Shown here: one piece after another, positions 12,083-24,400 of the stretch
Layout of the letters: each line of letters starts with the position of its first letter
Numbering within the stretch: the first letter of the stretch is position 1
NCBI GenBank assembly: GCA_964020085.1
Contig: OZ026607.1
Coordinates: 19,555,606 to 19,619,605, forward strand
DNA from: Micromussa lordhowensis
Taxonomy: Eukaryota > Cnidaria > Anthozoa > Scleractinia > Lobophylliidae
Direction: 5' to 3'
Length of the DNA stretch: 64,000 bases
The notes under the pieces: generated by a model
Database searches by the model: none
Seen by the model: only the letters and a program-made list of their open reading frames with translations
Told to the model about the DNA's origin: nothing
Program-made: the position numbers and the translations under genes

Positions 12083-12326
12083 ATCCTCCGTAGGAAAAAA
12101 GATGGCGACTGGTACATTGACCCACAGTTCTTAGCGCACGAAAACTTAAACAACGTTCATAAAAAGGTACAGAAGGGTTATTAAATCTACAAACCTACGA
12201 TACACAATGTCCTTCGTACAGGGACAAATATTGTAAAAATTTGGCTTTCCTTGTGTCTTATACGCTGTTAGGGTCGCAAGGTATTGTGGTAAAATGTACA
12301 GCCGCCATCTTTTTTCCTACGTGGAT
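12083..12326. mobile_element. MITE-like element with ~24-bp terminal inverted repeats
   Basis: Left end ATCCTCCGTAGGAAAAAAGA and right end the complement of ATCCACGTAGGAAAAAAGAT, both continuing into TGGCG, bound a 244-bp AT-rich non-coding stretch. No confident target duplication is seen. Confidence 0.65.
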
Positions 12327-13598
12327 TATCGGGGACTTTCCAAGAGGCGGTTGTGTCGGAATAAAAGTCAACAACATGCCAGGGGTTACCAGGTAATTCG
12401 CGCCAAAATTTTGCCTTGGCATGTATTCAATCCCTCCTTCAACACCCGGAGTAATAACCTGGCTCGAGCCTTCGATCTAACCGAAAAGCAGTTCCTGGGC
12501 AGCGATCAACTAAAAAAATCACGTGACCTAAGCTTCGATATGGTCACCTGATACTGGTCTGCGAATACGTTTCGACAGCCCTCAGCTGTCAATTTATCAT
12601 AACATGGATGTCCAATATCAAAGATGTTAATATGGTAGTGGTGCTAATCTCTTACTTCTCATGGCATGGGGCTTGGTATGTACATATGTACGGACAGTTA
12701 ACCTGACAACCAAATTTTTTTCGATATTTTCTAAGATATATGGGGCACCGCTCGCGCGACTTCGGCGCACAGGAGCTCCGCTATAATAATTACCAGGGCA
12801 GAAATGGAAATAAAGCAGATTTACGAGTAAATAGTCCCAAACATGCCTTTATTTACATGTTAACTACGGGCAGCCTAGATGATGCAAAGTTTATTTTTAG
12901 CTTAGAGTCTTCGCTCTTCAGTGGTTTATTCTATGTAATTTTACTTTATTTTTCTTTCATATTTGAGACAAAAAGTCGTAGAGTTAAATGAAAACACTCC
13001 AAGCTGTAGTGAGAACAATGACGTGCAGATGATTGAAAAAAAAAACTTGCCAGGTTCAAGGCACGGATTTCCCTGACTATTTAGTCAAAATCAAAATTAA
13101 TATAAATCAACCTTGAGATAGACTGGGCCTGACATAGCATATACCAACATCGTGTGCTTCTTCAATGATCATACCCAAGCAACTCAAAAACTTGTCTTCC
13201 AGCCCAGACGTTAAAACCTGAATTCAGCAACATTTTACCTGACATAGAGATTTTCATAGATTGTGATTTTTTCCTTCAGTTCTAAATATCAAGAGTAGAG
13301 GATTGGAATAACCCAAGGCAAAAACAAGGTACTGAATAAGTCAAGTATATACTTCATGAACGTCTTATACAACATAGTAATTGACTGTATCAAGGTTGCT
13401 GAAAAATTCAGTTTTTCAATTTTTTAACCTGGTTTTGCAAAAGAGATTTCGTTAGTTTGTTCAGAGCACTTATGTAACTAGTAAAAAGACAAACAGAAAT
13501 TAAAATATCAATTCAGGTACAATATTGTTCATGTGAAAGGTCTGAAAGGTTGATCACTGCAGTATCCAAGAGATGCCTTGGCCAATTATAGACTGCAT

Positions 13599-13919
13599 CC
13601 ACACAGCGGTCAAACGTGGCGCGCGTGCGCAGTTCTCCCCAAAATTTCGCTTGAGAAAGTCTTAAATTTTCGAAAATTTTCGCTTTCAAGCCCAAAGTTA
13701 AGACAGTCGCTGAAAAGTTAAGCTTTAAACTTCGCATATGACCAGGACATTTAGTGATGGACATCCTAAAGTCCTCCCAGCTTGTAATTTTCTCTCACAG
13801 TACTATTTTTATAACATTTTCCTACAGAAGTCTTGCAGGTTTTCTCTTCAAACTCTTACGAAGTTCGAGGCGGCGAAAACCGGAAGTGGCGTGGATTTTT
13901 GCGTTTGACCGCTGTGTGG
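13599..13919. mobile_element. hAT-like MITE with 7-8 bp target duplication
   Basis: Terminal inverted repeats CCACACAGCGGTCAAACG / CGTTTGACCGCTGTGTGG bound about 320 bp with no coding frame. ACTGCAT (GACTGCAT if one shared G is counted) flanks both ends. The size and the 8-bp-type duplication fit a hAT non-autonomous element. Confidence 0.7.
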
Positions 13920-14309
13920 ACTGCATCTGATCTGCATGTACAATGACTGTCATGCAAACGTCTGAGCCAGAATCTACAAACCTTCACTCACTGAGAGCAA
14001 AAACTTTTCCAACTTTTTACTGGTCAGTGCTTTACCCTGGAAAAATATCTCTAAATCCTGAATCCAACTCCCTGACATTGATTATAAGAAAAAAACAAAG
14101 ACTTTCCCTTACTAAAAGTTCCAACAAAATTAGAATTCTCATTGTTTTTAGACTTTTTCCCCAATTTGTAATATTTTCTAGCTACTTCTTGCAATTGAGT
14201 GCAAAAAAAACCCTGAAATAACTAATGAACTTCTTCCTACAAAAAAGAAATTCAACTAAACATTCTACTGAAAGAAAAAAAAGCAAGTAAATCCCTTGGT
14301 ATAGACCGA

Positions 14310-17300
14310 CTAGTGCCTTTGAGTGGACCACTCATTGTCAGTGAAAGACAGAAGCTCGTTGACAACAAGAGCCACGTTGTTGTTGTGCTTCTTCAGAAGC
14401 TCCTCATTGAGCTTACGATCACAGAAGCCCATCTCCATCAGGCATTCCTGACAGGTGCTGGGAGAACGACCAGGAGGCCAGGACACTAGGTGCACTACAG
14501 GAGCGTCCTGTGGGGAGAGGGGTGAAAATACTATTGATTTAGCAGGTACTGAAGCTTTTCTAAAGAAGCTTTTAGGCTAACAGCAGGAGTACTATAAACA
14601 ACTGATTATACCTTATTTAACAACATTTCAGCAACAACTTAATTTTGTGAATTTGGAAGATTGATATTTCTAGTCATTTAATTTTTGCAAATTTGGAGAA
14701 TTTGCTCAACATTTCCTTTATTGGTCTTTATCATATAAGCTACCTTTTTTGCAACACTGAATTTCCGTCACAAAGTACATGTAGTACATACCTAAAATTG
14801 TGTGACTTACTGGCCCCTAAATGGTGTGACCAAATAGCATGACCATAAATGTAGTGGAAGAGTGTGACAAAGTACTTAGAATCTCAGAATAATGTGGCAC
14901 ACTAGCCCTAAAAAGCCATGACCAAGTAGTGTTAAAGCTCCAAGAAACAGCGAGACTTGATATCTCTCTAAGTCGTGTAACCAACTCAGCCCAGATAGAG
15001 TGATAAAGTGTGACATTCAAGCTCCATAACCCATATTGTTTATTTAGGTTTGAGCAGCTGACAGACATTCTATTAAGTGCTCATTAAAGCAATTGCACTT
15101 ACCATAGCATTTGTGCCATCTGCTTCAGGTGGCGGGTTCACTGAAATCTCACACCCTTGCTCAGGATTGTAAGTGGCTGTAGTCTGTGATTTGCAGTTGG
15201 ACCCCCCATTCAGCAAATTTTCCACAGTGGTTATAACAGCTCTTCCTGCACTAGCTGCAGCATCTATTGCAGTGGACAATACATCGGACACAACATTGGA
15301 TGCAAAATCACTGCCGCTGCTGTTATGTCGGGTGCGCTGGACAACAGGGACTTCACTTGCGAGAACAGTTGTCGGAACTGTGACTACGAGTGTCGAAAGC
15401 TCTGGCTGCAGGGCAACAGGAACTGGTTCATCGAGGCCAGATAAAGGCTGGGTTGCAATGGGTTGTGAGCTCACTTCCGGTACAGCTGGCTCGTCATGGG
15501 TTGGGCTGTGATCATCATCATCATCATTACTGTTGTCATCATCATCAACATGGTTGTCAACGTGTATTGGTTCTGGAGCAGGAAGCGGTTCAACAGTAAT
15601 GGGCTTATTAGGTTCAGCGAGGTCACAGTTCATCTCTGTAGGCGAGGCTTTCATTGTTACAGGGGTCTCCAGCACTGGTTGCGGAATCAGTGGCTCGGAT
15701 AGCAGTGGGATTGTCTCATTAGCCAAATCAAAGATATTATTTTCTTCCTCTGTGGTAACCCTTGAAGTCATCTCCAGTGTTGTTTCAATGCTGCTGACAC
15801 TACTTTGTTCAATGATGGAGACACTACCAGAACTCTTAATCTCAGTTTGGAGGGTAGCTTGATTGTTTTCAGTGAATAAAAAAGGCCCCTGTTGACTCTC
15901 TGTCATTTGCTTGTACTCTGTGATGCTGACAGTCACAGGAGATGGGTCTGCAGTCAGGGGGGCATCTGGATCAAAGCAGGGAGGGACGGGTACCACCATG
16001 AACTCATCTGACATATCGCTGGAGATGCTTTCAACATCACTAACAGCATCTGTGAAATTAAAAAACTGTATTGATAATAAGCCCAAGTTGTTGTGGTGTA
16101 CCCATTAACAGGGGCACAACAAAGTGCGACAAGCTTGTAGGGGTTCTTCAGAAAAGTTACATGTCAACTGGAGAGTCTCATTGCCATTTACCATTTTGTT
16201 AGTTGTCGCTATCTGATGACACCACTGTACTTTTTGGGTCAGTAAAACAAAAATAATAATAATACTTATACATGTAAGTTAAGCTCCAAATTGGAAAGCA
16301 TGCTCTGTAGTGTAGCTGTTGCGGTGGTTGTCATATTCTGCTCGACACTGTAGAACTAGCACACAGGCAGGTTCAGGCCTCAATACCAGTTTCCACCTAA
16401 GTCTTCTTGCCAGCTTATTCTTGCAACTGCATAGCTTGTGCATGAGGCCTAAAACACAAGCCTTCTTACAGGTTCCTCCATTTTGGTTTATACTTTAATA
16501 CTAGTAATGACAGTAATAATAATTGCGTTCACGCAGTGTAACACAAATTATCCTAATCCAGTTTCCATCAATAATTTGTCTTATGGATTTGTTTGCCGAT
16601 TTGGCTCTACCACAGCAAGGACAAATTACATCATAAGCGCGTGCATGCAGTCACGTGTTCGCTGTATAGATTCAAAGTGTGTATGATTTCTGCAGAGCTG
16701 CATGTATTTTGACCCGCTAGCCTTCAGCAACAAGTAACTAAAGCCTATGTCATCAGGAAAGAATGCTTTGTAGCTCGGTGAACGCAAATTGATGACCCTC
16801 ATATCTGGGGTCAGAAAACAAACTTTCCATGTTGTCTAACTCGCCAAAAGGCTGCGTTTTGGGGTCAGAATGGTTTACTCACTTTTTTCATTTGTGAAAA
16901 CAAGATGTAAATTCAAGCAATGTAAACAAATACAAACAAAAAATACTTTGGCGACGTGTCTTACCAGGTCACTGGTCAAAACATTATTTTCTCAAGAAAT
17001 ATTTGTTACAAGTAGTGGCGATCTGAAACTGAATTCTAAGTGTCGCCAACAGTTTAAATGCCTTTCCCGGAAAATATTTTGCCCAGTACAAGTAAATACA
17101 TATTAATTACCCTTTTAATGACACTTTTACCGCAAGATATAATCTATTCACCACTAGTTCAACTTCATGTACAGATCGTTATCTGTCATTCAAGCAAACT
17201 TTGTTTGGAACGCCACCAAAGTAGACCAAACATGGGTGAACGCACTGCTCTAATCTTTGATTACTAGTAGTATCAATCAGTACCTTCTGTGGCACAGTCT

Positions 17301-18368
17301 ATAAGCTCTTCTATCTGAGCTCTGTCACTCATTTCCGAATCAAGGACACACCCTGCAGCATCCCACTCCAGTTCCGCAGCCTGGGCAGCTTGACTCGCCA
17401 CCAGCACTGACTCTAACGGCATCCTGATCTTCTCAAACTCTGCCGTATCTTCAGAGCTGAGGTATGCATCTGATCCTGAAGCCTCATCTGGTTCCTCAGC
17501 CACCATCCCCTGGGGAATTATGTCTTCCACAAGTTTCCTGACAGGGGAGGTGTTGTGTTCAGGGAATGCACTGTTGACCAGGGTGGTATTGTCATGACAG
17601 GGATACTGTGCTGGTTCTGGTAAAAGAAGAAGAAAAAGAAACCCATAAGGTCTTTGAAGTACCAATATATTACTATTCTCATTCGGGTAATTAGTGAAAG
17701 ATATTGCTCCTCTTCTGTAACACAAGGCAACTGAGTTGATTACTAGTCAAGAGCGATTTTCAATCACCATTGAGTGTTGTAGGACCAAATCAAACCCAAT
17801 TACTCACTGATAAATTATTAGGCTACTCAGCAAATCTCAAACTGTAGTAAAACCAAAACCAAGGTAATTGCCTGATTACTTTTAACATTGAAAACTGCTC
17901 TAATGACTGCAAGAATTAAATACTACATTTCCTGAAGCAGTGTTAAATATATTAAATAAATAGTCAATCTGACAGATTACAGATTCAAGGACTGTACCTG
18001 TCTCTGTGGGTGTGTTCTGCATCAATGGAACTTCATGTTCCACATTCTCTCCATTAACCACAATCTGGCACCAGAACAATGGTCCAAATGGAATACTATG
18101 GTGACACAGCTGCCATTTACTACAACAGAACAAATCAAGTATTTCTTAGAATTAAATGTCTATCATCAATTAGTATCACCCAACTAGTGGACTAATGCAA
18201 ATCCTGCATTCTGATTGGCTACGCTACTAGGGGACTATTAGTAATAGTCATTGAGTAGTGAAATTCGCCGGTTTTTCTTTCGTTTTTTTGTCCCAAATAA
18301 ATATTTTTTCGACTTGCATTTGCTAACTTTAGTATTGCCTTTTCTGTCCAACTAGTTGGGTGATACTA

Positions 18369-18402
<34 letters not shown>

Positions 18403-21400
18403 GTCAACCTCGTTCCCAGGGTCTCTCATCTTACCGCCTAAGGCGAGCGAGAAGAGACCCTGGTTGGGTCTGGTCACGTGCTACTTTCACAATTGAGAAC
18501 ATCAGGGAGGGGTCCTCTGTAATCAGGCAGTTTGTCGGATTGAGCTTTGTCGCGCTGCGACCGCCATACAGCCCGCGATGTTTAACAGTAGCCTTCGGGC
18601 CAAAACTTCGAAAAGTATCTATTCAGACGTTTATCTCAAGGTTAGGCAGGTCTGTCTTGAGACAATTTACCGTAGTCTTGATGTTGTTGCCGTCGTACCC
18701 TTTGGATTTATGGAAAGTCGGTCATACTTCAACTGTGCACGTCGAGCAGCGCAATTTTATTCCGAAGTGATAATTATTAACTGTTGTTTCTCCTTTGAAT
18801 GCGCGCGATCAGAGTGATCGAAAAAATAAACATTAGAACGCACAGCTTTCTCAAAGTAAAGCTACGGTAGTCTGACTGGAAAAGCTGGGCAAAGATAAAT
18901 ATGATATTGTGATTAAAGACGCAACACACTGTACTTGCAAACAGTTCTTGTCTGAATAGCCGGGTCCGGCGTCACAACATAGAATGCAAATAAGCAATTT
19001 TTTCGCATGGAATATATTAATCTTTCTCCCTGGAGAGCCAATGCTTAGAACTTTAAATCATAGCACATGGTAAATTACAGAGGTGTCAAACTCTGTGAAG
19101 CGACGTGCAGTTAACAGCCGAAACCATGTAGACCTATGACCTCAAAAATTTTATAACGCGGTCAAAAGGCTCCACTCTACTTGTAATTTCCATTTTTCCT
19201 AATAACATGGCATAAAGTACTCCTCAGAAACACGCGTGAAGCAAGGAAAGGCCGAGAGATCGAAAATTAAAATAGAACGGCAAATGTACAGTTGTCTAGA
19301 ACCATTGGAGTCTTGTTATGTTGTAGGCCCATCACGTACGTTGATTTATAATATAGGACACAATAAAAACTGCATTTTTCTTTTTCTAGCCTCCTTTCGG
19401 CCGAACATAAATCCATTTTATCAGCAACGATGGCGAAAAGCAGATCTCGACGAATCAGCCATCCTCTTCGTGCTCTGCAAAGTTCAGCGCACCGATCGAC
19501 GGAGCAGCGGCGACACTTCATCCTTCAGTAAGTCTTTTCACCGACTCGCTCCTTTCGAAGTGACTTCGGCTTTCGGTGATAAAGGCCCTGAATATTCTAA
19601 AATTATTCTATCACCGCTCGCAAGACCTCCATAGTAGACATGGTTTTGATTCAATCCGCGGTAAAGATGACTCCAAGACCTTCCATACACAGCTTTGACG
19701 GCGGCGTGCAATTATTCTTTTGCCTTCTTGAGGATATTTTTACAATATCTAACGTTCCTAACTGAACCAGACCACACAACCTACAGCAACTTGGATTTCC
19801 ACTATCAGATGATGGATAAGTTTTGGTCGGAGTTGGCAAAATCACCGCCGTTCCTGGTTTATTTTGGTGACAACATATTCCGCACTCCCGTAGGCTAAGT
19901 ATAGACAAAATTCCTACTAGAGCACCCCTCCCTTCAACAATTTAATTGTAACCTCCCAGATTCTGGGAGACACGTGACCAGACCCAACCAGGGTCTCTTC
20001 TCGCTCGCCTTAGGCGGTAAGATGAGAGACCCTGGGAACGACGTTGTTGACCCGTAGCCCTTGAGGGCTACGGGTCTAATTGTTAAATAGTGAAATGTTT
20101 CAGGGAATTATTTGGTTTCCCCAGTTTGCAAGAAAAGACAGTGAAGATCAATTGTGCAGGTGTTAACTTGGACAGGGAGATTCTAGAAAGAAATAAAATG
20201 GATCACAATATAGTTGTTAGAAAACTAGCTATATCGTGCTAGAAGATCCTGAAGAATTGTAGTGAATGAGAGAAATTCTCACTCGCAAGTTCACAACAGA
20301 GTTAGAGGTATAGATAAGATGAAACTCAAGTGCTCAAAGGCTTTCAACGTATATATGTGCATTAACCCATTGACTCCTGTGCCGGCCGTAACCGGCCGTG
20401 CGAAAACCCACCCCCAATTTCCTGTGCCGGCCGTAACCGGCCGTAAAAAAGCATGTGAGGACAAATGCCTGTCCTACCCTCCCTGAAGACATTTTGGTTC
20501 TCCTATTGTACTATTGTTGTTAAGGACAAATAAACCAATGAAAATGGACTTTCTGAGCATATTTTTAGAGGACTTTAGGGGTCCTAGAAAGACGGGTTTT
20601 TGTCTTAAAATCACGCGCTCGAAAAGTGCAGGTAATCGTGGCGTGTTGCAGGCCAAATCTACAAACTTCCAGGGTCTTGTTTTCATTCCTAAAACGGAGA
20701 AATTACTCCTTTGGCACTTAAAATGGAAAGAAAAAACATAAATCGATGTTTAGGTGGCCTAAGAATGGAAGATCAAGGTGAATGGAGCCCTCAGACCTTT
20801 CTGGTGAATAATTTTTCCTTCCTTCAACCGTGGCGAAAACAAGACGATCGGGTGTGTTTTCAAGTGAGTTTTGAATTCAGATCGTGGATTTAAAGCAGCT
20901 GCCTCGACTTTAGAAAACAAAAATGGTAATGTGCAGTATTAGTTTGAAGTTGAATTCAGCTTTTAGCTCGATAGGCAAAGCCACGGCTGATAAAATAACT
21001 GCAAAACTTGTAGAGAAAAACTCACGCTTTCACTTTTGCGTGAAAATTAATTCGAACATGTGGTCATGCCGCGAAGCACGTCTCTAAAATTTTGAACATT
21101 TATGAAAATTTATTGTTATTGAACTTCCTGTCACATTTCTTTCATTTGGTTGCCTATATTTGGGAATTTTAGGTTTTAAAAGTGAACAGTATTTTTGAAC
21201 GCTGGAATTCTGCATATTTAATTTACGGCGACCCCTCGTGGTTTGTTTGTTTAGTGTATTTGCTTCCCTCAAATATATTTTATTGAGTCTTGTTCAGCTT
21301 CTACAGAACACCTGAGGATAGAACTAAGTTGGCACTAAATTTATACAGTTGAAAAACGATTTATCTCAAAATAATTGCCTTGTTTTTGTCGTCTTATTGA

Positions 21401-24400
21401 TGTACATTTTCCAACTTTCTTTCGCTGCGCTGTATTATTTCGTCGGGCGGCAAAAAATTATCCGATTTCTTCTTTTTGAATTGGTTTTACGTGTGTTTTT
21501 CGCCTTTTATTTTCTGGTATTTTCTTAAATGTTCTCCGTTATAGTAAAAGAATGGAAATTCTGTTATATTTGGTTTCGTTTCATCCTCTGAAGTAAATAT
21601 TTAACTCATTTTTGCATATTCAATTTTCTCGCCGTTTTGTCACGCGGCAAAGAAAAAAAATATAATTTCTTGTTTTCTTACAAGTTATACGCATCAAGTT
21701 GAGTTCTTTTTGTTGATATTTTTTACTATTTCGGCCGTTCATTTATTGAACTTTAAATAAACGAAGTCTTGAAACCTGATCTTGTGTCTGTGGTTACTGC
21801 GCATATGGTTTATTTTTGTGCTTTCACTCGCTCTGACATATTTCCAAAAAACGCCAGGAAATTAGGGGTGGGTCGCGGACAGTTTGATGCAGGAGTCAAT
21901 GGGTTAACAGAACTGAAGTATGATGGTAATGATAAATGTCCAAACATTTTAGATCTGACAATAGCAAGCATTACCCTGATTGTGATGACACATGTACATG
22001 TTGCATACCTTTCATAATGGCCAGGGGCATCTGGCGCAATGAAGGGTACAGCAAGTTCACCTTGCTCATCTGGTTTGAGCAATGGCACCTCCATTTTGTT
22101 CCCTCCTGAAGCCACTAAGACATTACCCTCTACACACTGCAACTGAAGTGAGAAAAGCAAATGACTGCAAGCATTCGAGATTAGTCTTTCAAGACTGCAA
22201 GTAGAAATGAATGACTTTTCCAAGTAAAGTGTTGTTCTAGAAAATATATATACCCAGGCTCCCATGGAAGGTTTCCTAGTTTGAACTCCCCCTTGGAAAT
22301 TCCAGTTTAGATTTGTACTTTCCTTCAAAAATTTTGGCTTTTGAAACCCCCTTGGGATTGCCATTAATCTTCTTTGGTGTGGGCATGGATATTTTTGGGA
22401 ACTGCACAATCTATTTTTTTTGCAGAACACATGTTCAGTTAGTGCATGCAAACTGATTGAGCATGTAAAAAGTGAAGTATTCATGTCACATATTTGGCAT
22501 TAATTTTAACCATCAATACTGGTGTACACCAAAAATATCTAGAGATCATCATGAATTTCTCGTATAAAACCATAAAAAAGATCAACAATAAAATATTTAC
22601 CACTGTCTTTGCATTCCATCTACGGCCTTTGTTTTTGACAACCCAGCGCTTCAAAAACTGAAAATTAAACAAATTTACCAAAAGTAATTTGATTAAACAA
22701 ATTTTTTGTCACTCAACATTATCCATCTGTACTAAACACTAAACATTCATTACCAAGCATTTTTCTTTTTAGTTAAGTATAGAGAAGTTTCAATCTCTGT
22801 TATCCCTCACCTTCTCTCCTGCCTTCAGCATTGTCCCATCAGGTATGCTAGCATCTGCAACAAACTCGGCATTCAGACAATTTTGCAACCTCTCCAGGGT
22901 GGTGGCAGAATCCCTCTCTTGGCGCCTGTTTATTTTATAAATGGACATGTTATAAAATGTTTCATCACAAAACCGTTCAACAACCCTAGGGTTCAATTTG
23001 AAACAATTTAAATCGCAGATAATTTGAAGTGCTGTATAGTACTAGATCAAATTATTGTAGTTTAATTTTTATTAATACATGACTTGCATTGGTAGCAGAT
23101 AAAACGCGCACTCTGGGGCATTATTCTCCCGTAATGCCCAATCAAGCCTGCAAAAGCCATATAATAAACAACTTATTCACCTCAAAGTAGTCGTGAATAC
23201 TAGTGAGAAAGGTTTTTCAGACTAGTTAAATTTTTCAAAAACTAATTAAAAAGTAAGTTACACTGAGGATATTAGAATCCCGAAAGTCAAAAAAAACTTA
23301 CAGTTGTCTCAATTCCATCCTGGTCTTCCTTCTCATCTCTCTCTTTCCTTTTCTTCTTTCTTGGCTGCCTTTGCTAACTTCTTTTCCTTCTTCTTTTCCT
23401 TTTTCTCTTCTTTCTCTCTTTTTTTCTCATCTTTCTTTTCATTCTTGTTGTCTTCTTTTAGCGCCATTCTGTGCACAAAATTCTTCAACATTGGCACCAT
23501 CTCTCCATTCTTCCGCCCAATTCCAGGCACATGGTGTCGCAGTTTAGCAAAGAAGTGGCTGGGATCATGAATTCCTTCCTGTCCTTCACAATCTTCACAC
23601 AGGTCATAATCAGTGCAGAAACTGCAGATAAATGCGAAAACCATAAATTTATCCACTGACCTATTACATGATGACCCAATTCTGGAACCCACTTGAGATT
23701 AAAAATTTGGTCGGACAAGTCCTGACTTTTCAAGTTACAGGGTTGTCGCTATGCGCCGGCCGCCGGCAAAATTGTGCAGCTGAGAAAGAGGTGATCGCCG
23801 GCTGGATTTTGGCGGCGATCACTTGGTAAAGAACAATGAAAGGTTTTAGGTTACGCACATACAATCATTTGATAACTGTCTAAATCATCCCAGTAGTTTG
23901 GGTTTGAGTATCGGCGCAACTATAACAAGTACAGTAATTGAAAAAATCTTGTTTTAAGCACTTGTTTAGCCTGTTCTCTTTCTGTGTGTACTGCATTCGC
24001 CATCTTGTACACGCAAACCTTGGTAGCCCTGCATTCAAGGCGTTGCAAAAGATTGGAGACAAAATTCTGTTCCAGGTCTCGCATGAAAAATGGTGACCGG
24101 CTCAATTTTCTTAGCTAGAACCCTGAGTTATCAACCTGTTAGGTCCTGGCTCCCTACATGTAGGTGTCCCTTGTGATACAAGAAGGGAAGAGGTTTGGTT
24201 GATTCTCTTCCAGTTAAATGTTTTACTACATGTAAAAATAAAATGTGTATTCCTTACCAGCATTTGTATCGAATTCCAGCAATAGCTTGGATGCACTCAG
24301 CACAGACTATGCCTTTATGAACAACTGAGAACAAAAGAAATACTCCAATTAGAATATTGTGCAAAATTACAAATGAGATGTGAATCTCGCCTTATCTGGG

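Larger units (their letters stand above)
10591..14309. other. intergenic DNA and NBR1 3' UTR
   Basis: No gene is supported. It contains fold-backs at 11492-11570 and 12083-12326, a MITE at 13599-13919 and repeat-derived ORFs. The right end just below 14310 must hold the NBR1 3' UTR, but I could not identify its poly(A) site with confidence. Confidence 0.65.

Noticed and set aside
12294..12551. 85-codon ORF
   Set aside because: It begins within the right arm of a MITE-like element, so it is probably repeat-derived.
15173..15862. Plus-strand ORFs opposite the NBR1 LIR exon
   Set aside because: Antisense shadows of a 947-bp coding exon with a consistent frame and phase on the minus strand.
19236..19634. 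132-codon ORF inside the 1.7-kb inverted-repeat element
   Set aside because: No transposase motif (such as a DDE/D pattern) is visible; likely a chance frame in non-coding transposon DNA.
23304..23570. Ser/Phe-rich plus-strand ORF
   Set aside because: Antisense of the NBR1 ZZ and Lys/Glu-rich exon.
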